Shown: positions 1-12,849, counted from the first letter of the stretch. The stretch: DNA of 64,000 nucleotides from Isoetes taiwanensis (GCA_021234155.1 JAJEKV010000020.1:7180563-7244562); one strand, 5' to 3'. Made by a program: numbers and translations. Notes: a model not told the origin generated them from the sequence alone.

Positions 1-841
1 TAAGCCAGGGGCAAATGATAGTGTTCCACAAGAAGTTTAGCCCAAGGGGGGGAAGAAGCTGTCGCCCTCCTCACAACACTATCGAGCTTTGGCAAGCATG
101 CCAAGATAAGGGAGAATATGGATCATGTTATTCTCTTCAAGTGGTCAGTGGTGCTATACAGTCTGGATTTCGCACGAGGGCATCTACACGCTGCATCCCT
201 AGCGATAGTAGAAGCCATGGTACCGAAGCTCCCAACACCTCAGTTGGCTCGAGCTTTGGAGGAAGGATCTTCATGAAACGTCCTCCAAAACATTGGCAAA
301 GGCCTCAAGCTAAAGGACATCAAGCAGTTCTTCAAGTCCAAGTGTCGATCGCGAGATTAGACCCTCCAAGCTTGTAATAAGTTAGGTATTTAATCATCAA
401 GTGTATTGTTTCACTTTGGAATTTAAATTGTATAACTATGGTATAATTAATAGAATAATGTTGCAACCTTAATAACTCTGGTTTATCTTGATTTCTTTTA
501 TGTTTGAAATAAATCAACATAGGAGTATCATAATAACAAATAACTTTGAATGATATGCATGTGTGATTAATACTTGCAGCTAGAAACTTCGGTGCTGCCT
601 CACACAAGTTCAGCAACGCAATTGTACCTAGCAACTTGTTTGGCAGGGAACCTGATGAGGAGAAGGATATGTCAGCAGAGACTATCAACAGGCGACCGGC
701 ACAAATGCATAATCAGATGGCGCAGCTTATGCAATGGGCACCCCACTCATGCGAGCTCAGGAGTGTGGGCTTATGCCACTTCCACCACCACCTCTCCAGG
801 AGGCAGAGCAGGGAAACTAAACGGAATAGAAGGCAGCACCA
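1..841. other. Stretch without recognisable gene
   Basis: Short open frames occur on both strands (for example 15-377 on the plus strand), but none resembles a protein I recognise. The region directly precedes the decayed gag and may be part of the same dead retroelement. That is inference from position. Confidence 0.3.
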
Positions 842-1812
842 GTGGCACATAGGAAGAGAAAAATGAAGAGAAGAAATAGGATAATCCCTAGTCCTTCAAG
901 CTCCAGCCCAGGTAGTACACTAGACAATGGATTAGATAGTAGTTTAGAGAGTGAATCAAACGGCTCTCATGGCAGGCCTAGAAATCGTAAAGCAGAGGAC
1001 TACCAGAAGAAGATAGATAGCGTCATGAATAACGTCTGGAAAACTCGTAAGCTGGGACAGTTCTCAGGGAAGGACAGGTCAAGTAATAGCCCAGGCATGG
1101 CTTGATGAGATGGAGGAATTTGAAAATTCTTATGGGATGAAGGACAAGGATATTGGCAAGATAGCAACTGAAAAGCTTATCGGGCTGGCACGTATATGGT
1201 GGAAGGATTATACAAAGTTTAATAAGCTAAAGAGAAACAATTGCAAATTCAAGACTTTCAGCAAAGATTTTTGCAAGCACTATCTTCCACGATCCCATAC
1301 AAGTAGGCAAATCTAGTAGTTCTACCGCCTCGATGAAGAGAACTTATCAATGGCTAAGTACACTGAAGAATTCATGAGGCTAAGACTGAATCAGTCAAGG
1401 ATAACATAAAGGCAAATAGTAGATGGATACATCGAAGGCCTGAATAGCAATATCAAAAAGCTTCTCTGAGCCATTAATCCGAGGACAGTAGGGAAAGCAG
1501 AGAACAAAGCATTAAGCTTAGAGGAGGCACCTCAGACACCAGCACAGAAATAGTCTTTTTATAGCAAAAGGAAAGCAATGGGAACCTACATCCCAATGCA
1601 AAACTACTGCACCAGCAGGCCAATAGTCACAGGGTAAAGGAGACAGGAAAGCCTCATTCAAGGAGCAACAAACACTGAGGTCCTCAGCAAGAAGATCAGT
1701 AAAGCATTTCTTGGACAGTCTAGAGAGGAATGTATCAGGAAGCAGTTACACTTCAGGTGCTTCCAGCCGAGACATCGCACTCACGACTGCCCATTCATCA
1801 TGTTAGATATAA
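842..1812 (+). pseudogene. Decayed LTR-retrotransposon gag
   Basis: Two open stretches (842-1105 and 1110-1316) in neighbouring frames read like a plant Ty3-type gag: a Q-F-S-G-K start, then A-W-L-D-E-M-E, then a leucine/alanine stretch ending in W-W-K-D-Y. The reading continues through stops to about 1530. Near 1750-1800 lies a cysteine/histidine stretch (RCFQPRHRTHDC) that looks like a CCHC zinc knuckle whose first cysteine is lost. Gag packages element RNA into particles. Several stops and frame changes show this copy is dead, and no LTRs or pol were found beside it. The family is assigned from the general gag pattern only. Confidence 0.6.
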
Positions 1813-1881
1813 TCACAGACAACTTAAACCAAGAGTTATGTACTAGCAGAACAAATCCAGAACTTCAAAGATAACTTCCTT

Positions 1882-2343
1882 CTAGAACAAGTATGAATTA
1901 AGCTGGCTGATATTTATTGACATGAGTTGAGCCAAAAAAAACGTGTGGATAGCCCATGACATGGTGTGGAGATGGTGGTTGTGAATGATATGCAAAGAGT
2001 AAAGGTGGGATGTAGATGTAGGTACTCTCCGAAGTTTGAAACTAGTGAGTGTTTGATAAGGAGAAACATGAGATGGAGGAAAAGGTGGTTGAGAACCAGG
2101 GAGACAATGTGGTGGCGAGCGTGGACGAGAAAGAATACATGGAGTAGGAGATGTCGATTGAGTGCAGGAACGTAAGTGGCCTCTCTTAAAATCATAATCA
2201 AGTACAGAGAGCTCACCGCCAGCATCTATGCATTGCTGACATTCAAGGCGAACTACGGCTCGTTGAAGAACTTCTTTTAGAGAAAAATCTTGAGTAAGAC
2301 ATGATAATCCAAAGAAGAGAAAACAAAGACTCGACAATGGCAA
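1882..2343 (-). other. Unidentified open frame, 153 codons
   Basis: An open minus-strand frame whose first third has ordinary protein-like composition (positions about 2170-2300, including ECQQC and LDYDFKRGH). The rest is rich in serine, proline and histidine and looks like noncoding sequence. No splice context, homologue or domain could be assigned. It may be one exon of a dead gene or chance. Confidence 0.2.
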
Positions 2344-4485
2344 CGGTGTTTGGAGTCTAGATCGGGTTTTACATAGCTTGCAAGATAGCTCTCAACAAGA
2401 ATCCTTAAATGTAATAGACTACTCCTGAGTATAGAGTGTCATGTGAGATTTTGCAAAAGAACGAAGGAAAACAGAGAACAAGAAAGGAAAATCAAATACA
2501 TATCAATGACAAAACGAGAATTACTTGATGATATATGAGTCAAAACACAAGGGTCTTGCTAAAAACAAAGATATGAAATAAGAAAAAATAAAGTCTTGTC
2601 TAGCTTATAAGTCTAGTCTTATGGTATATATAATGTAATGGCCTTGGGCTCATAATATCAAAACTACCAGTAGGTGAAGCGGCAGCCAACTCTTGGAATA
2701 TCCGATGAAGAATCTGAGGGGCCAGCCTAGCTGTGGCAGTTGGCATCTTTGAATAGGGTTGTGCCGAAAAGGCCATGGCCCTTTTGAACAAAATGGACAC
2801 GTCACAAATGGTGACCCGACAAAGCAAAAATGGTCACGCGTCTGAGGCCGTGACTTGTGAAGTTTGAGATATCATGCCGTGAAGCCCGTGATGACTTGAT
2901 AAGGAGGACTCACGCCAAAGACAGTGTGATGTGCTTGCGTTGAATTGTCCCTTGGCATTTTCTTGGTCTTTGTCAACTTTAAGGAAGCTCCCACGACCTG
3001 CTTGTTATGTGGCTCCTTCCCATATCTCAGAGATAGTCATGTATCCTTGGTCACAGGACTAACAAAGTCGTAGCTTATGGTACACTATACAATACACCCA
3101 AATGGGTCCTTCCTCCACCGCTATACAAATGGCTGAAGTGGGTCTTTCACCCACCAACTTTATTATTTGATTTTTTTTCTTTTACATTTGTTGCATTACT
3201 GGTGTTGTTTTTTACTGTAAAAAAATTGTTTCATTGCTATCATTCTTTGGAGGACCAAAAAATAAGGGCAATGCTTTCCATTGAACGGTATTTTATCTGC
3301 AGATTCCCTTTTTCCCCTAAATCCATTAGGCTAAAACATTATCGTAACTTACTTTTAGAGAAGGGTGAAGCTAAAGGTGCAGGAATACGCAAGGATGCTG
3401 TGGAATACTTAAAAAAACTATCGTTGGCATCTGCATATATGTGATGTGCTTCCAGAGCACAAGAAGTCAAATTCCAGCCAAGATATTTAAAGTCAAATAC
3501 TGTCTGACAAATCTATTTTTGCAAAGGCAAATATAAAAGATCATATAGATCAAACAGTGTACTTTGGATTTAAGAACGATCTTAGTAAACCTGCAATGAT
3601 AAGATGAAATATAATCGTCACTGTTGGGGAAAGATACATATAACTTTTTACTAAACAATTAGCCATTTGTAGAGTTCCATTATACTAATATAAAGGAGGT
3701 AGATGTTGCACACAACCTTTATGCAAAAAAGCAGGACAGCTTGATATGCTAAAAAACATCAAGCTTCAGAACACGTTCATTTCTGCAGCAACAACAACAA
3801 CCTTCTCTCATAGTTAAACAAATAGTCTTTAGAAAAAAGTTTGAATCCATATGACTTTTAAAAATATAAAGGTATAAGTAAGCTTTTTTTTCTAGCCTGT
3901 AATTAATGCCTATCATCGTCCATGAAACCCTAACTTGGCATACAAGTGTTTCTCCATACTAGACCATTTTTTTACAATGGAGTATAAACATTTAAGAAAG
4001 ATAATTTTACTAACCATGTCAATCAAATTATTTGACGTTTAGTTGTCTTTATATCCACAAAATCATCATTTAAGATATAGATGTCTCTCTAAGCTGTTCC
4101 TTCTCTTTTTTTTTTTATAGAACCATTTTATTCCGCGCTTAACAAAATATCCATTTAGGATGTAGATGTTTATAAGCTTTACCATGCACCGTACCGACAG
4201 TCGCATTTAGGTTCTCGACGGACTGATGCTGCCCATGTATAAATAATGGGTCCCAAAAACGACGGTCGCATTTATTCGTAAATACTTCTCGGTAATAAAA
4301 AAAAGAAAAGATCATTTCATTTTATCCACAACAGAACCACAAAACATAAATGTAGGTTAGGATCAATTCAGGCACATTAGCCAATCACGTCGTGCCACGT
4401 GGCATCATTTCTTTTTAGAAAATGCTAACAAATTTTTATGTCGTTGCTGTCCCCTGTTTTCTATTCTATTCTATTCTAAATTATT
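2344..4485. other. Intergenic, 3' flank of the MYBBP1A-like gene
   Basis: About 2.1 kb with no gene I can support. An 80-codon plus-strand frame at 3202-3444 has plausible amino-acid composition but no recognised domain. The part from about 3450 to 4480 is AT-rich and immediately follows the stop codon of the minus-strand gene, so it should hold that gene's 3' UTR. I could not place a poly(A) site with confidence. Confidence 0.4.
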
Positions 4486-7400
4486 CTATTCTGTATCACC
4501 ATTTGATTCCGGCCTTTTAAGTCCTTCCCCACCTTCTGAACTCAATAGATGTTGCAACCTCACAAGAGAAGATTTAATTTTACCCTTCTCTGGCACTGAA
4601 AGCTTTTGTAAAGCAGAAGAAAATTGGTTGACATTGATAATCTCACCTAAAGAAACATCTGCATATAAAGCGCGCAATGTTTCCAGACAAGTTACACAGA
4701 AATGAAGAGCTGCAGCACGACGCTGCTTCTTTTTGAAGGGTTGTTCAACCAGCATAACAAGCAACTCAGAAAGATCTGATAAAAAAGGTTTTAATGAGCC
4801 GTGCATACCATTCTGTGTCCTAGGGTTTCTCAGCTTCAGTGCTAATGCTATTAAATTAAGAGCCTCTGACCTGAGATATTCATCTTGTGCACTCTTGCAC
4901 TGCTCTATCAACTTACCAACTAGTGAGCCGCTCAACCAGGAGTATCGTGAAAACAACTCTGCAAAGAATGAACATGGCAGTCTGGACCTTTTACTAGTAA
5001 AGACTTCCTCTATAGCAGTTGACATAGTCTGCACTATACTTCCCTCTTCTGTAGAAGGAAAATTTGCTTGCTTGACTTTAAAAAACCAAAACCAACAGGC
5101 TTGAGAAATATCTCTTATCCTTTTGTTCAAGTATCTGGACGCTATTCTTAATGTCTTTTGGAGCATAGTATCCAAGCTCTCCCTATCAATGTCTGTGCCT
5201 TTAGGATATTCTTTGCCTTTCAATATCTTACTACGCATAACATTTTCTAATTTAGAAGCAAGAGGATTCTTGTCGTCTGTAGAGCATGAATTAATGAAAG
5301 CCTGAAGAAGACATGGAAGAACAGTCAACACAAGAGTGTTACCAGAGTTTTTTTGCAAGAATATTTCTAAAAGCCCAAGAACCCGGAGCTTAAATACTGA
5401 TAGTTGAACATGAATCCCAGTTTTACTTTCTAAACCCTTCTTTCTTTCTTTAAAAATTTCTGCAAGATGAGAATCAAGTTTAAACATGGCTTCGTCATCT
5501 AAATCAGAAAGCTCCGTCTCGTCAGAGCTATCTGCCCCATTGTTGTCGGCATCTTGAACCATGGCTGTTTTGTTTTGCACATTTCCCTTCATAGTATGCA
5601 TTTGTGTTGCATTTTGACCACTTTTCACTGTCTCATCCTCTGAATCGTCCTCTACAGTTTCATCATCGACATCCTCGTCGGGTTCACCATCCTCATCACC
5701 CTCATCCATTTCACCATCTTCATCTGCACTTTCGTCTTCAAAGCCAACTAAATCATCATCATTGTTGTCATCAACTAAATTATTTTCATCGTCTGATTTA
5801 TGTCTTGATCTGCCAACTTCTTTTCTAACAACTTGCAACATTCTATTCAGACCACATGGAGTTATATCATTGCAGTACACTTTAAACAGCTGCACAAACA
5901 TCCAGTAACCATGTCAGTATAATATAGAAAAACGAATTTGCAACAATAATGTTGTGCCGTACCTCTTCAGCTGCTGTCCGGACAGGTGCAGATGAACTTG
6001 CTAATAATGAAAGAACCACGTCTAGCACCACGTCATTTATATCCGGACTTCCATCAGGGGATTCTTCCATTTCAATTGCAAAATCAATTTGTTGCCCAAA
6101 TGCCTTCTGACAACATATCAAAAGCTCCATAGACATTTCTGTAACTGTACCAGGTTCCAACCATGCTTCATACATCAATTGTGTTAACATAGAGCGCATT
6201 GCCTGCAATCTTTTCAAGATGTCTTCATTCTTTCCCATATCAATCTGCAGCCATTGCAAGGTTAAATCACTACCTCGATGTGTTCATCAATTATGTTCTT
6301 GAGATAACTTTAAAGAAACTTACAAGAGAAGAAATCTTAGAGACTGCAGATTGCAACTTTAAAATAATGGTAGAATCCTCCTCTGATGTAGTTCTGATAA
6401 GTGGAATCAGGATTGATTCCAGTGTATGCACATCAAATGAGCAACTAGACAGACTTAGAATCCTTCTAAGTAACACTTTAACTGTAGTCGCTTTTGGAAC
6501 TGAATCAAACGACAGTTGACTACACTTCTGCAAACAGGCAATTACAGGGATAAGCTGCTTATCACCATTGGATGCCCATTTGCATAAATCTGCAACAAAT
6601 TGCTGTGCAGACTTATATAGAAGGTTATTTTTTGAAGAAAGAATATCCACAAGACAGCAAAGAAATGCTTTAGACAGAACTATCTCAATACACGAGGTTG
6701 GAATTTGTGGAAGGAGCATCAAAACAATCTGCATTGCCAAATGCTTCCTCTCGTGGGAAGATGTCAGCAAAGAATCATCAATCACAACCGTCCAGAATGC
6801 CTTCAATGATTCTTCGACTATATTCAAATGTCCTTTTGCATGGGTCTGACCATCCTTTTTCCCCTTCCTTTTCTTCCTTGACTGCTGTCCATCTAGGGAT
6901 AATAAAATGTCAAAGAGCACCTGCCATACAGGGTGAACCCTTGGATGACTATATGAGGCTTCCTGCAGATGTGAATTAAATCTCAGTATATGTCCATAAA
7001 AGAAGATGTCCAATTATTTCAAATAACAAGATGAAAATACCATTAGTGCTCAATATCTAAAGCCAACAGTAAATGTACATTGACTGAGCAGTGAATGTGA
7101 TGCAATAAAACAAGCAAAAAGCATTTACTCTAAACATCATATTGAGAGAGCATCTTACTTTCAAATAAGGAACCAGCCGAGTCAGAAAATCTGGTGTGAA
7201 CAGCTCAACAATGTTTCCCGATTTTGGCAAAAGTGAGGAGCTTGTACGTAACAAATCAGGAAGCTTTACATTAAGCTTTAGAAGGAGCAATAGCACGTCA
7301 GCCCCTCCAACATCAGCTTCCGCCTGGATCCAATCCTTAAATTGCGGAACAGTAAAAAAAGTAGCCTCTAATAATTGAGAAGGTAGCTGCCATAAGACTT

Positions 7401-8265
7401 AATAATAAGAATAGGCAACCTATATAAGAAATATATGCTGCCAAGTGACTCATACCTTGTCTGCAAGTTCTAGTAAGACAACTATGGCTGGTTCCCTAAG
7501 AAAGCTCTTTTTCTTTGCTAATGTAAGTATTTGCTGTGCCAACTCCTTGATAAGCACTTGATCCGAAAATGTAGAATTGTCACTGATGAATCTTCCTGCC
7601 CTTATAATAGATGCAAATGCAAATAAGCGTCCTAGAAGCCCATCTCGTATTTCCTGTTTCACATATCAACGAAGTCTGAAAATCATATTGTTAAAAACTG
7701 CTGATAGCATAAAAAGAAAAAGGGGTCGTCTACTGACCTGGCCTTTCATAGACGAACTTGCTTCTATGTTATCCCTGATAAGCTTCATCATTGCATCAGC
7801 TTTTATGCCTGACAACGATTCCATTACTGCAGTAAAGGCTAAAGCAAATCCTTGTCTGGCACACTAAGTAAATTTTAAAAATTCAGCATACTGCACATCC
7901 GGTGAAGTATTAAAAAAGGGTGATTTTAAGAAAATTACCCCGTGAGATGATGCAAGTCCTCGAACAAGCCGCCGCAAGGAATATCTGACTGCAGGAGCAC
8001 AATCCCGCAAACCCTCCTCTTCTTTGCTGCCACCCAACAAAACTGCCTCTGCCCCTCTTTCTTCACCCATTGAATCGTAGGCTGCCTGTGCCCTAATGAG
8101 CTCCTTAACTAGGGCAACAGCTGCAGTTTCCCGAGTAATTGCATCTGCAGCTGACAACTTCCAATAAATCTCTAAACCAGCTGGTTGTGCTGCATCAGTT
8201 GGACACTGTACAACTTCATCGGCTATAGTCCCCCCATCTGCTACTTCTGCCTTGCGTTTTTTCAT
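4486..8265 (-). CDS. MYBBP1A / DNA polymerase V (phi) family protein
   Basis: Seven exons on the minus strand: 8265-7939, 7863-7738, 7653-7456, 7386-7159, 6962-6324, 6244-5963, 5889-4486 (stop TAG 4486-4488). Every intron is short (69-196 bp) with GT-AG ends, and joining the exons gives about 1,067 residues with no stop. The family (yeast Pol5, vertebrate MYBBP1A, plant DNA polymerase V) acts in the nucleolus in rRNA transcription and ribosome assembly and is not a working polymerase. Visible: basic start (MKKRK), leucine-rich HEAT-like repeats through exons 1-6 with the family's ARQGFALAF stretch at the start of exon 2, a long Asp/Glu-rich segment at about residues 627-690, then a helical C-terminal part. 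The ATG at 8265 is the first methionine codon in this frame. The protein is somewhat shorter than seed-plant members, which I recall at about 1,300 residues. About 82 bp of the leader just upstream recurs at 41486-41567. Confidence 0.88.
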
Positions 8266-8276
8266 CCTCTTCAAAC

Positions 8277-8358
8277 TCCGAATATCCTCATAATCCTCTT
8301 TTCTCCTTTGAAAACATTCCGGCGCTTCAGAAAGGGGTTTTTTTAGGCAGGGTTTTGG
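8277..8358 (-). promoter_or_regulatory. 5' leader of the MYBBP1A-like gene, duplicated elsewhere
   Basis: This stretch begins about a dozen bases upstream of the start codon and ends at the left edge of the 5.7-kb insertion. Nearly the same sequence, in the same order and orientation relative to the tyrosine-recombinase locus, lies at 41486-41567. There it runs without a break into the sequence that in this locus resumes at 14044. So the native promoter appears to have been split from its more distal part by the insertion. Promoter function is inferred from position; no TATA box was pinned down. Confidence 0.55.
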
Positions 8359-8394
8359 CGCTCAAATTATATACGCCCGAATTGGGTTAGGGTC

Positions 8395-8725
8395 CACAAT
8401 GGAAACCTCCCAAATTTTCTCTTGTGGAAACCTCCCCAGCTTTCAGCCAAGCATGGGGAGCAGTGTTGGGCAAAGTTTTTAAACCCAATCGGAAATTTTC
8501 CTACTCTTTCATCAAATAGCCGGATATTTTCAATTCCCAATCGGAAATTTGTATCACTCTTATACAAATATGCATGAAAATCCACCGGAATTTTTCCTGC
8601 AATGCACTAACTCAACCGGAAATTCTTAGTTTCAACCGGAACAACCCTTCTCTACCCCGGAATTTGCCCAACAGTGATGGGGAGGTTTCTAATCTTGCTA
8701 AACTGGGGAGGTTTCCATAAGATCC
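8395..8725. repeat. Left subterminal repeat block
   Basis: At least four copies of GGAAACCTCCC or its complement (near 8400, 8427, 8680 and 8705), mixed with CGGAAATTT-like repeats. It mirrors the block at the other end of the element (13540-14005). Confidence 0.7.
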
Positions 8726-8834
8726 AAAAAATATATTAATTTTTCTTTTACGACGGCAGCTATTCATAATAACCCAAATTTAATATCTAAGGCCATCGCT
8801 CAGAATATCTTTGGCGCTCATTTTTGCTCGTGGA

Positions 8835-9124
8835 TATGGCGGTCGGTGGAACGGCCATCATGGCCTTCGTCATAGCCAGAAGCTGTTGGATCTTTAAGCT
8901 GGGATGCAGCTTACTCCAAAATCTGTCTCTCAGGATTCAGTTGTTTCGTTGATCCCCCGGAGCTTATTTTCGGCATTCTTATGGCGGTCGGTGGAACGGC
9001 CATCATGGCCTTCGTCATAGCCAGAAGCTGTTGGATCTTCAAGCTGGGATGCAGCTTACTCCAAAATCTGTCTCTCAGGATTCAGTTGTTTCGTTGATCC
9101 CCCGGAGCTTATTTTCGGCATTCA
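8835..9124 (+). repeat. 145-bp tandem duplication
   Basis: Two near-identical copies, the first starting at 8835 and the second at 8980, each beginning TATGGCGGTCGG and ending CGGCATTC. The second is followed by AAGGTATAT, which could be a splice donor. The sequence has no identified function and may be another captured exon or leader. Confidence 0.8.
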
Positions 9125-9955
9125 AGGTATATGAATGTCCTTATCACTTGCTCTATTCTTCTTGAATCCCCACTTTTGTTTGATCATGCAACGCAGGAGT
9201 CGGCTATGGCAGCATCGTTAGATTATGGTAAAACATTGGAATATCTCTGGAAATCGATTTAGGGCTTCTTGAAAATCGATTTAGGGCATGGGATGACTTA
9301 GAGCCAAGTCGCCACTACCTGATGTTTCGATCTACCAGAGGGTTCGCTCCAAGCATGTTAGGCTTTCCACCAGACTGTAGTCAGCATCGATTCAATGGCA
9401 AATACACCGATTCAATGGCTTAGAAACTTGTCGGAAGGCCTTTCGTTAAGATCAAAAGCTCTGGATTCGCCATTGGCAGCCTTGCAATCATCATTTTTGC
9501 CTGGTTTAAAAAAGATGTTGGTTTAAGCATTTGGAAAGAAATGTTTTTGCCCTTTCAAGGTTTCATCCACGAGCATGAGTCAGGGGCCAGAAAGAACCAG
9601 ACTATAGCAGGTTCTTAATCTAAGATTTATTATTTATCTGCTTGAATATTTTTATTTCTTCATGTGAAGTTCAGATAACATTCTTGGCTAGGTCCAGTTC
9701 ATTTTCATTCATGCATAAGCTGATAGCACTCTAGGGAAGTAGTTTCTGGAAGATATATTCTTCCTTTGATTTTTCTTAACTTTTCAGAGTTTTTGTTACT
9801 GCTTATTGTGTTCACCATTCAAGAGCCTGTCCTGAGTTTATCAATGTTAGCAATGAGGTTTGGAGATTCTTAGTGTTTGGATACGCTTTAAAATAATTTT
9901 TTGGGAACTATAATGTAATACTTTGTGCAAACAGAAACTGATGTTTTCTTTGCAG

Positions 9956-10351
9956 GTAACTTATTATTTTTTCCATTGGAAAAAGGGAACACCATTTGAA
10001 GAAGACCAAGGGGCAATACAAAGAGCTGACTTGGTGGGAGCAACTTGATCATGGTCGTCAGTTTACACGAAATAAGAAGTTTTTGACTATAGTGCCAATC
10101 GTGCTGTAAGTTGGAAATTATACCTTTTGTTCTAACATTTTAGCTTGTGGACTCCTTTTTGTGCTGCTTTGTCGCAGTCAAAAGTACTTATGTTATTTGT
10201 GTCAATATTCTGCAGATATCTTATAGCAATACATACTACAGATTACCACAAGCCTACCTTTTTCTTCAACACTGGTGCATTTATGATGCTCCTCATTGCA
10301 AAGCTTCCAAGCATGCACAGAGTTAGGATTCTGGGAATCAATGCTGATTAG
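9956..10351 (+). pseudogene. Captured ORMDL-family gene fragment (exons 2 and 3)
   Basis: Exon at 9956-10105 follows a TTTGCAG acceptor and reads as the middle of an ORMDL protein ([13 protein letters not shown], then [18 protein letters not shown]). A 110-bp GT-AG intron (10106-10215) follows, then exon 10216-10351 with HTTDYHKP and KLPSMHRVRILGINAD before the stop. ORMDL proteins are ER membrane regulators of serine palmitoyltransferase in sphingolipid synthesis. One extra G at about 10010-10013 shifts the frame, and the N-terminal exon with the first membrane segments was not found, so this copy cannot make the protein. Keeping the intron shows it was copied as DNA, not through mRNA. It lies inside the Pack-type element. 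Confidence 0.85.
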
Positions 10352-10639
10352 AACCTGTGAAGTATGTCTTTCTTGGCTGTAACTATGTATATACTATGTG
10401 TTTACACAATTGAAAAGGTAACTCTCATGTTAAGGTATCTCATGCCATGGCAGTTTTGTAAATTGAATTAGCTTTTTTAAGATTTGTATATATTAGCATT
10501 TTCCTTTTACATTCATGTTATAACTGAGCTTCATTGACCCATAAATGAGAGACGAGAAAAATTATACGTATGGTATATCAATGTTCAAAATTAGGCGAGA
10601 AGATGAGTTAACGCACTTTTCTCTAGTTGCATACGGACC

Positions 10640-11000
10640 GTTGACCAGCAGATATATGCGATTGGGATCCACTTCAACCTTGTTATTTCAAACGCATTGG
10701 TTGATATGTATACCAACTGTAAAGATGCTCATAAAGTGTTATCAACTTGCCAAACCAAGTTGGCCCCAGCACAGTGTGACCAAAATACTGCTTGTAATTA
10801 ATGAGTTCTCCAGGGAAAGGTTTCCCTTATTTGAGGTCTTAATTGAACTGTTCGAATTCCTGTGGTTCAAGTTCAAAAAACTTGCTTGCAGCATCTTTCC
10901 TCACCTCTATAATGAGAAGTGCAGAGCAAGCATTCCTGTCCATGCCATCAAATCTGCTTCAAAGGGCTTACCATTTTATGCTTCATGCAGTCATCTGAGG
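10640..11000 (+). pseudogene. Captured pentatricopeptide-repeat (PPR) gene fragment
   Basis: One frame at about 10660-10750 reads AIGIHFNLVISNALVDMY followed by T-N-C-K-D-A-H-K-V-L. This is the typical hinge of plant organelle PPR proteins (NALVDMYxKCG then A-R-K-V-F). Farther on, about 10920-10990 gives PVHAIKSASKG, like the Q-I-H-A-x-x-I-K-S-G repeat start. The pieces are in different frames with stops, so this is a dead fragment. It sits directly after the ORMDL piece in the same element, consistent with independent capture. PPR proteins bind organelle RNA. Confidence 0.55.
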
Positions 11001-11164
11001 TTGTAAGGGAACTACATTGTTCTAAATGTTGTGCATTCAACCAATGAAAACAAAACGGATGCATCAGATCAACATGACTACACATAGAAAGGAGGAGAGA
11101 AACATTTTAAGACTTATATATCCCTGAACTGTAGTTGCTTGAACACCAATTGGCTCATCACCAT

Positions 11165-12845
11165 TGTGACGCTCCCTAGATATATGCGGCGCTCCGGACG
11201 TATACATACAGGGACGTCCCCCTCCCATGGCAATCAGCTCACCATGAGCAGGGCCCTCCGTCTAACTCGGACCATCCATAGAAAGATGCTCGGGTGAAGG
11301 ACAGGAGGTGTCATTCGGCCCACGCCTTCAATGGGACTCCTAAGTCGCGGAAGCGTGAATACATATTAGCATACAGCATAAATCATACATAAATAACCAC
11401 CACGAAGGGTGGCACATCCATCCACCGGGTGAAGGACACAAAGGTGTCATTCGGCCCACGCCTTCAATGGGATTCCTAAGTCGCGGAAGCGTGAATACAT
11501 GTTAGCATACAGCATAAATCATACATAAATAACCACCACGAAGGGTGGCACATCCATCCAAGTACTAACGGCAAAGAAGATGCATCTAGTCCTAAGGAAA
11601 ACACCCCAAACCCCAGGTTCTACCCCCGCTCAGACTCCTGTGAGGATGGACTGACGGCTCGGTCTCAAGAGATCAGCAGACAGAGGTATAACCTGGCGTT
11701 GGCTGGCATAGAACAATGGCTAGGGTTGTCCACTCCATCCGCCCCTCCTGTGCACAATTTGCAGACGAGCTGAATCAAGCTATGGCGACATTGTAGTCTT
11801 CCGGAGACGCAATCCCAAGAAATCACCCTTCGGGACTACTCTGGGTTACATCTCCCCGGTCCGATGAGGCAGGTTAGAGAAGTGTCCCCTTCCAGAGTCG
11901 CAGTGAATCCATGGGTGAGCTAGAGAAGGAGATCCATCAGCATCTCCTTCTATACCCGACTTACTCCTCTAACTTTATCATCAAAGTACAAGATGCCCCA
12001 TACGGGTCACACCTCTGTACCCAGGGAGTGTCAGACCCATACCCGGCCCTCTACGTGACCGACTATTAGGCCTAGCTCACTACAGGAGTCCCCGTAGCCT
12101 TTTATGCTCAGGCGAAACCCCACCCCACACTTCATCACTACGGCCCCTTATCTGGTGCTTCAATGATGCCATAGATTCCACAGCTCGGTGGGATCTTGTA
12201 CACAGGCCGCATCTAATGGGAATAATACATGGCTCTATCTAGGAGCATACTACAATACATGGGCTCAGAGGTCTCTACCCCCCGTAATCCCCCATCTCCG
12301 GAGTGCTAACTAAGCAAAGAACTACTAAACCATCAACCAAAGCACATACAGAGATTAGAGATAAGAATACTCACCATATCAATCAAGGGTTAGCCTAACA
12401 GGTAAACCACAGAGAAAACAGAGAGAGAACACACCACAGAGAGGCGCTATGCTATAAATCAACAAGGTAACCTACTGACTAACCATCAAATCGGTCTTGG
12501 GCTGCTCCATCTCGACTAACTGAAGGTTGCCTGGCTGCTGCTTCTCCTCCTCCATCTCCAACTGCTCCTAATTCGAATTGAGGCCCAAAAGCCCTAATTT
12601 GGGTGCCCCAATTAGAAACCCTGCCTTGCCCAATCGATTTGGGCCAGGTGGCATGTCATTAATTAACTAATTAAGCTAATTAGGTTAATTAAGACAAAAA
12701 TACACTTAATTAGGTTTTATTAATTTAGCATAGCTAAATTAATCCCTTTTATCCCTAGGTTAACATACCCCATGGTGGCGTATCCCTACTACGTGACGTG
12801 TCAGTATATTTATACGTATACCGTATAAATACGTGGAACGTCACA
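11165..12845 (-). mobile_element. Solo LTR (1,681 bp)
   Basis: The sequence starts TGTGACGCTCCC and ends GAACGTCACA, with TG/CA ends and a short inverted repeat. It is flanked by ACCAT on both sides (11160-11164 and 12846-12850), a clean 5-bp target duplication, so it is a solo LTR left by LTR-LTR recombination. It is a diverged member of the family whose LTRs lie at 31974-33413 and 39243-40778; strand is given by analogy with that element. A 135-bp internal tandem duplication (starting at 11291 and 11426) is specific to this copy. Confidence 0.85.
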
Positions 12846-12849
12846 ACCA

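Noticed and set aside
4733-5828. Plus-strand frames of up to 123 codons opposite the last MYBBP1A exon
   Set aside because: Shadow frames of a well-supported spliced gene; composition (histidine-rich opposite the acidic region) is a by-product.
10545-11006. Continuous 153-codon frame as a real gene
   Set aside because: The meaningful PPR similarity lies partly in other frames, so the long frame is chance over a decayed PPR piece.
11165-12845. Possible DNA transposon because of the TGTGACGCTCC / GGAACGTCACA inverted ends
   Set aside because: TG...CA ends, a 5-bp target duplication, and paired copies with primer site and purine tract at 31974-40778 identify it as an LTR.
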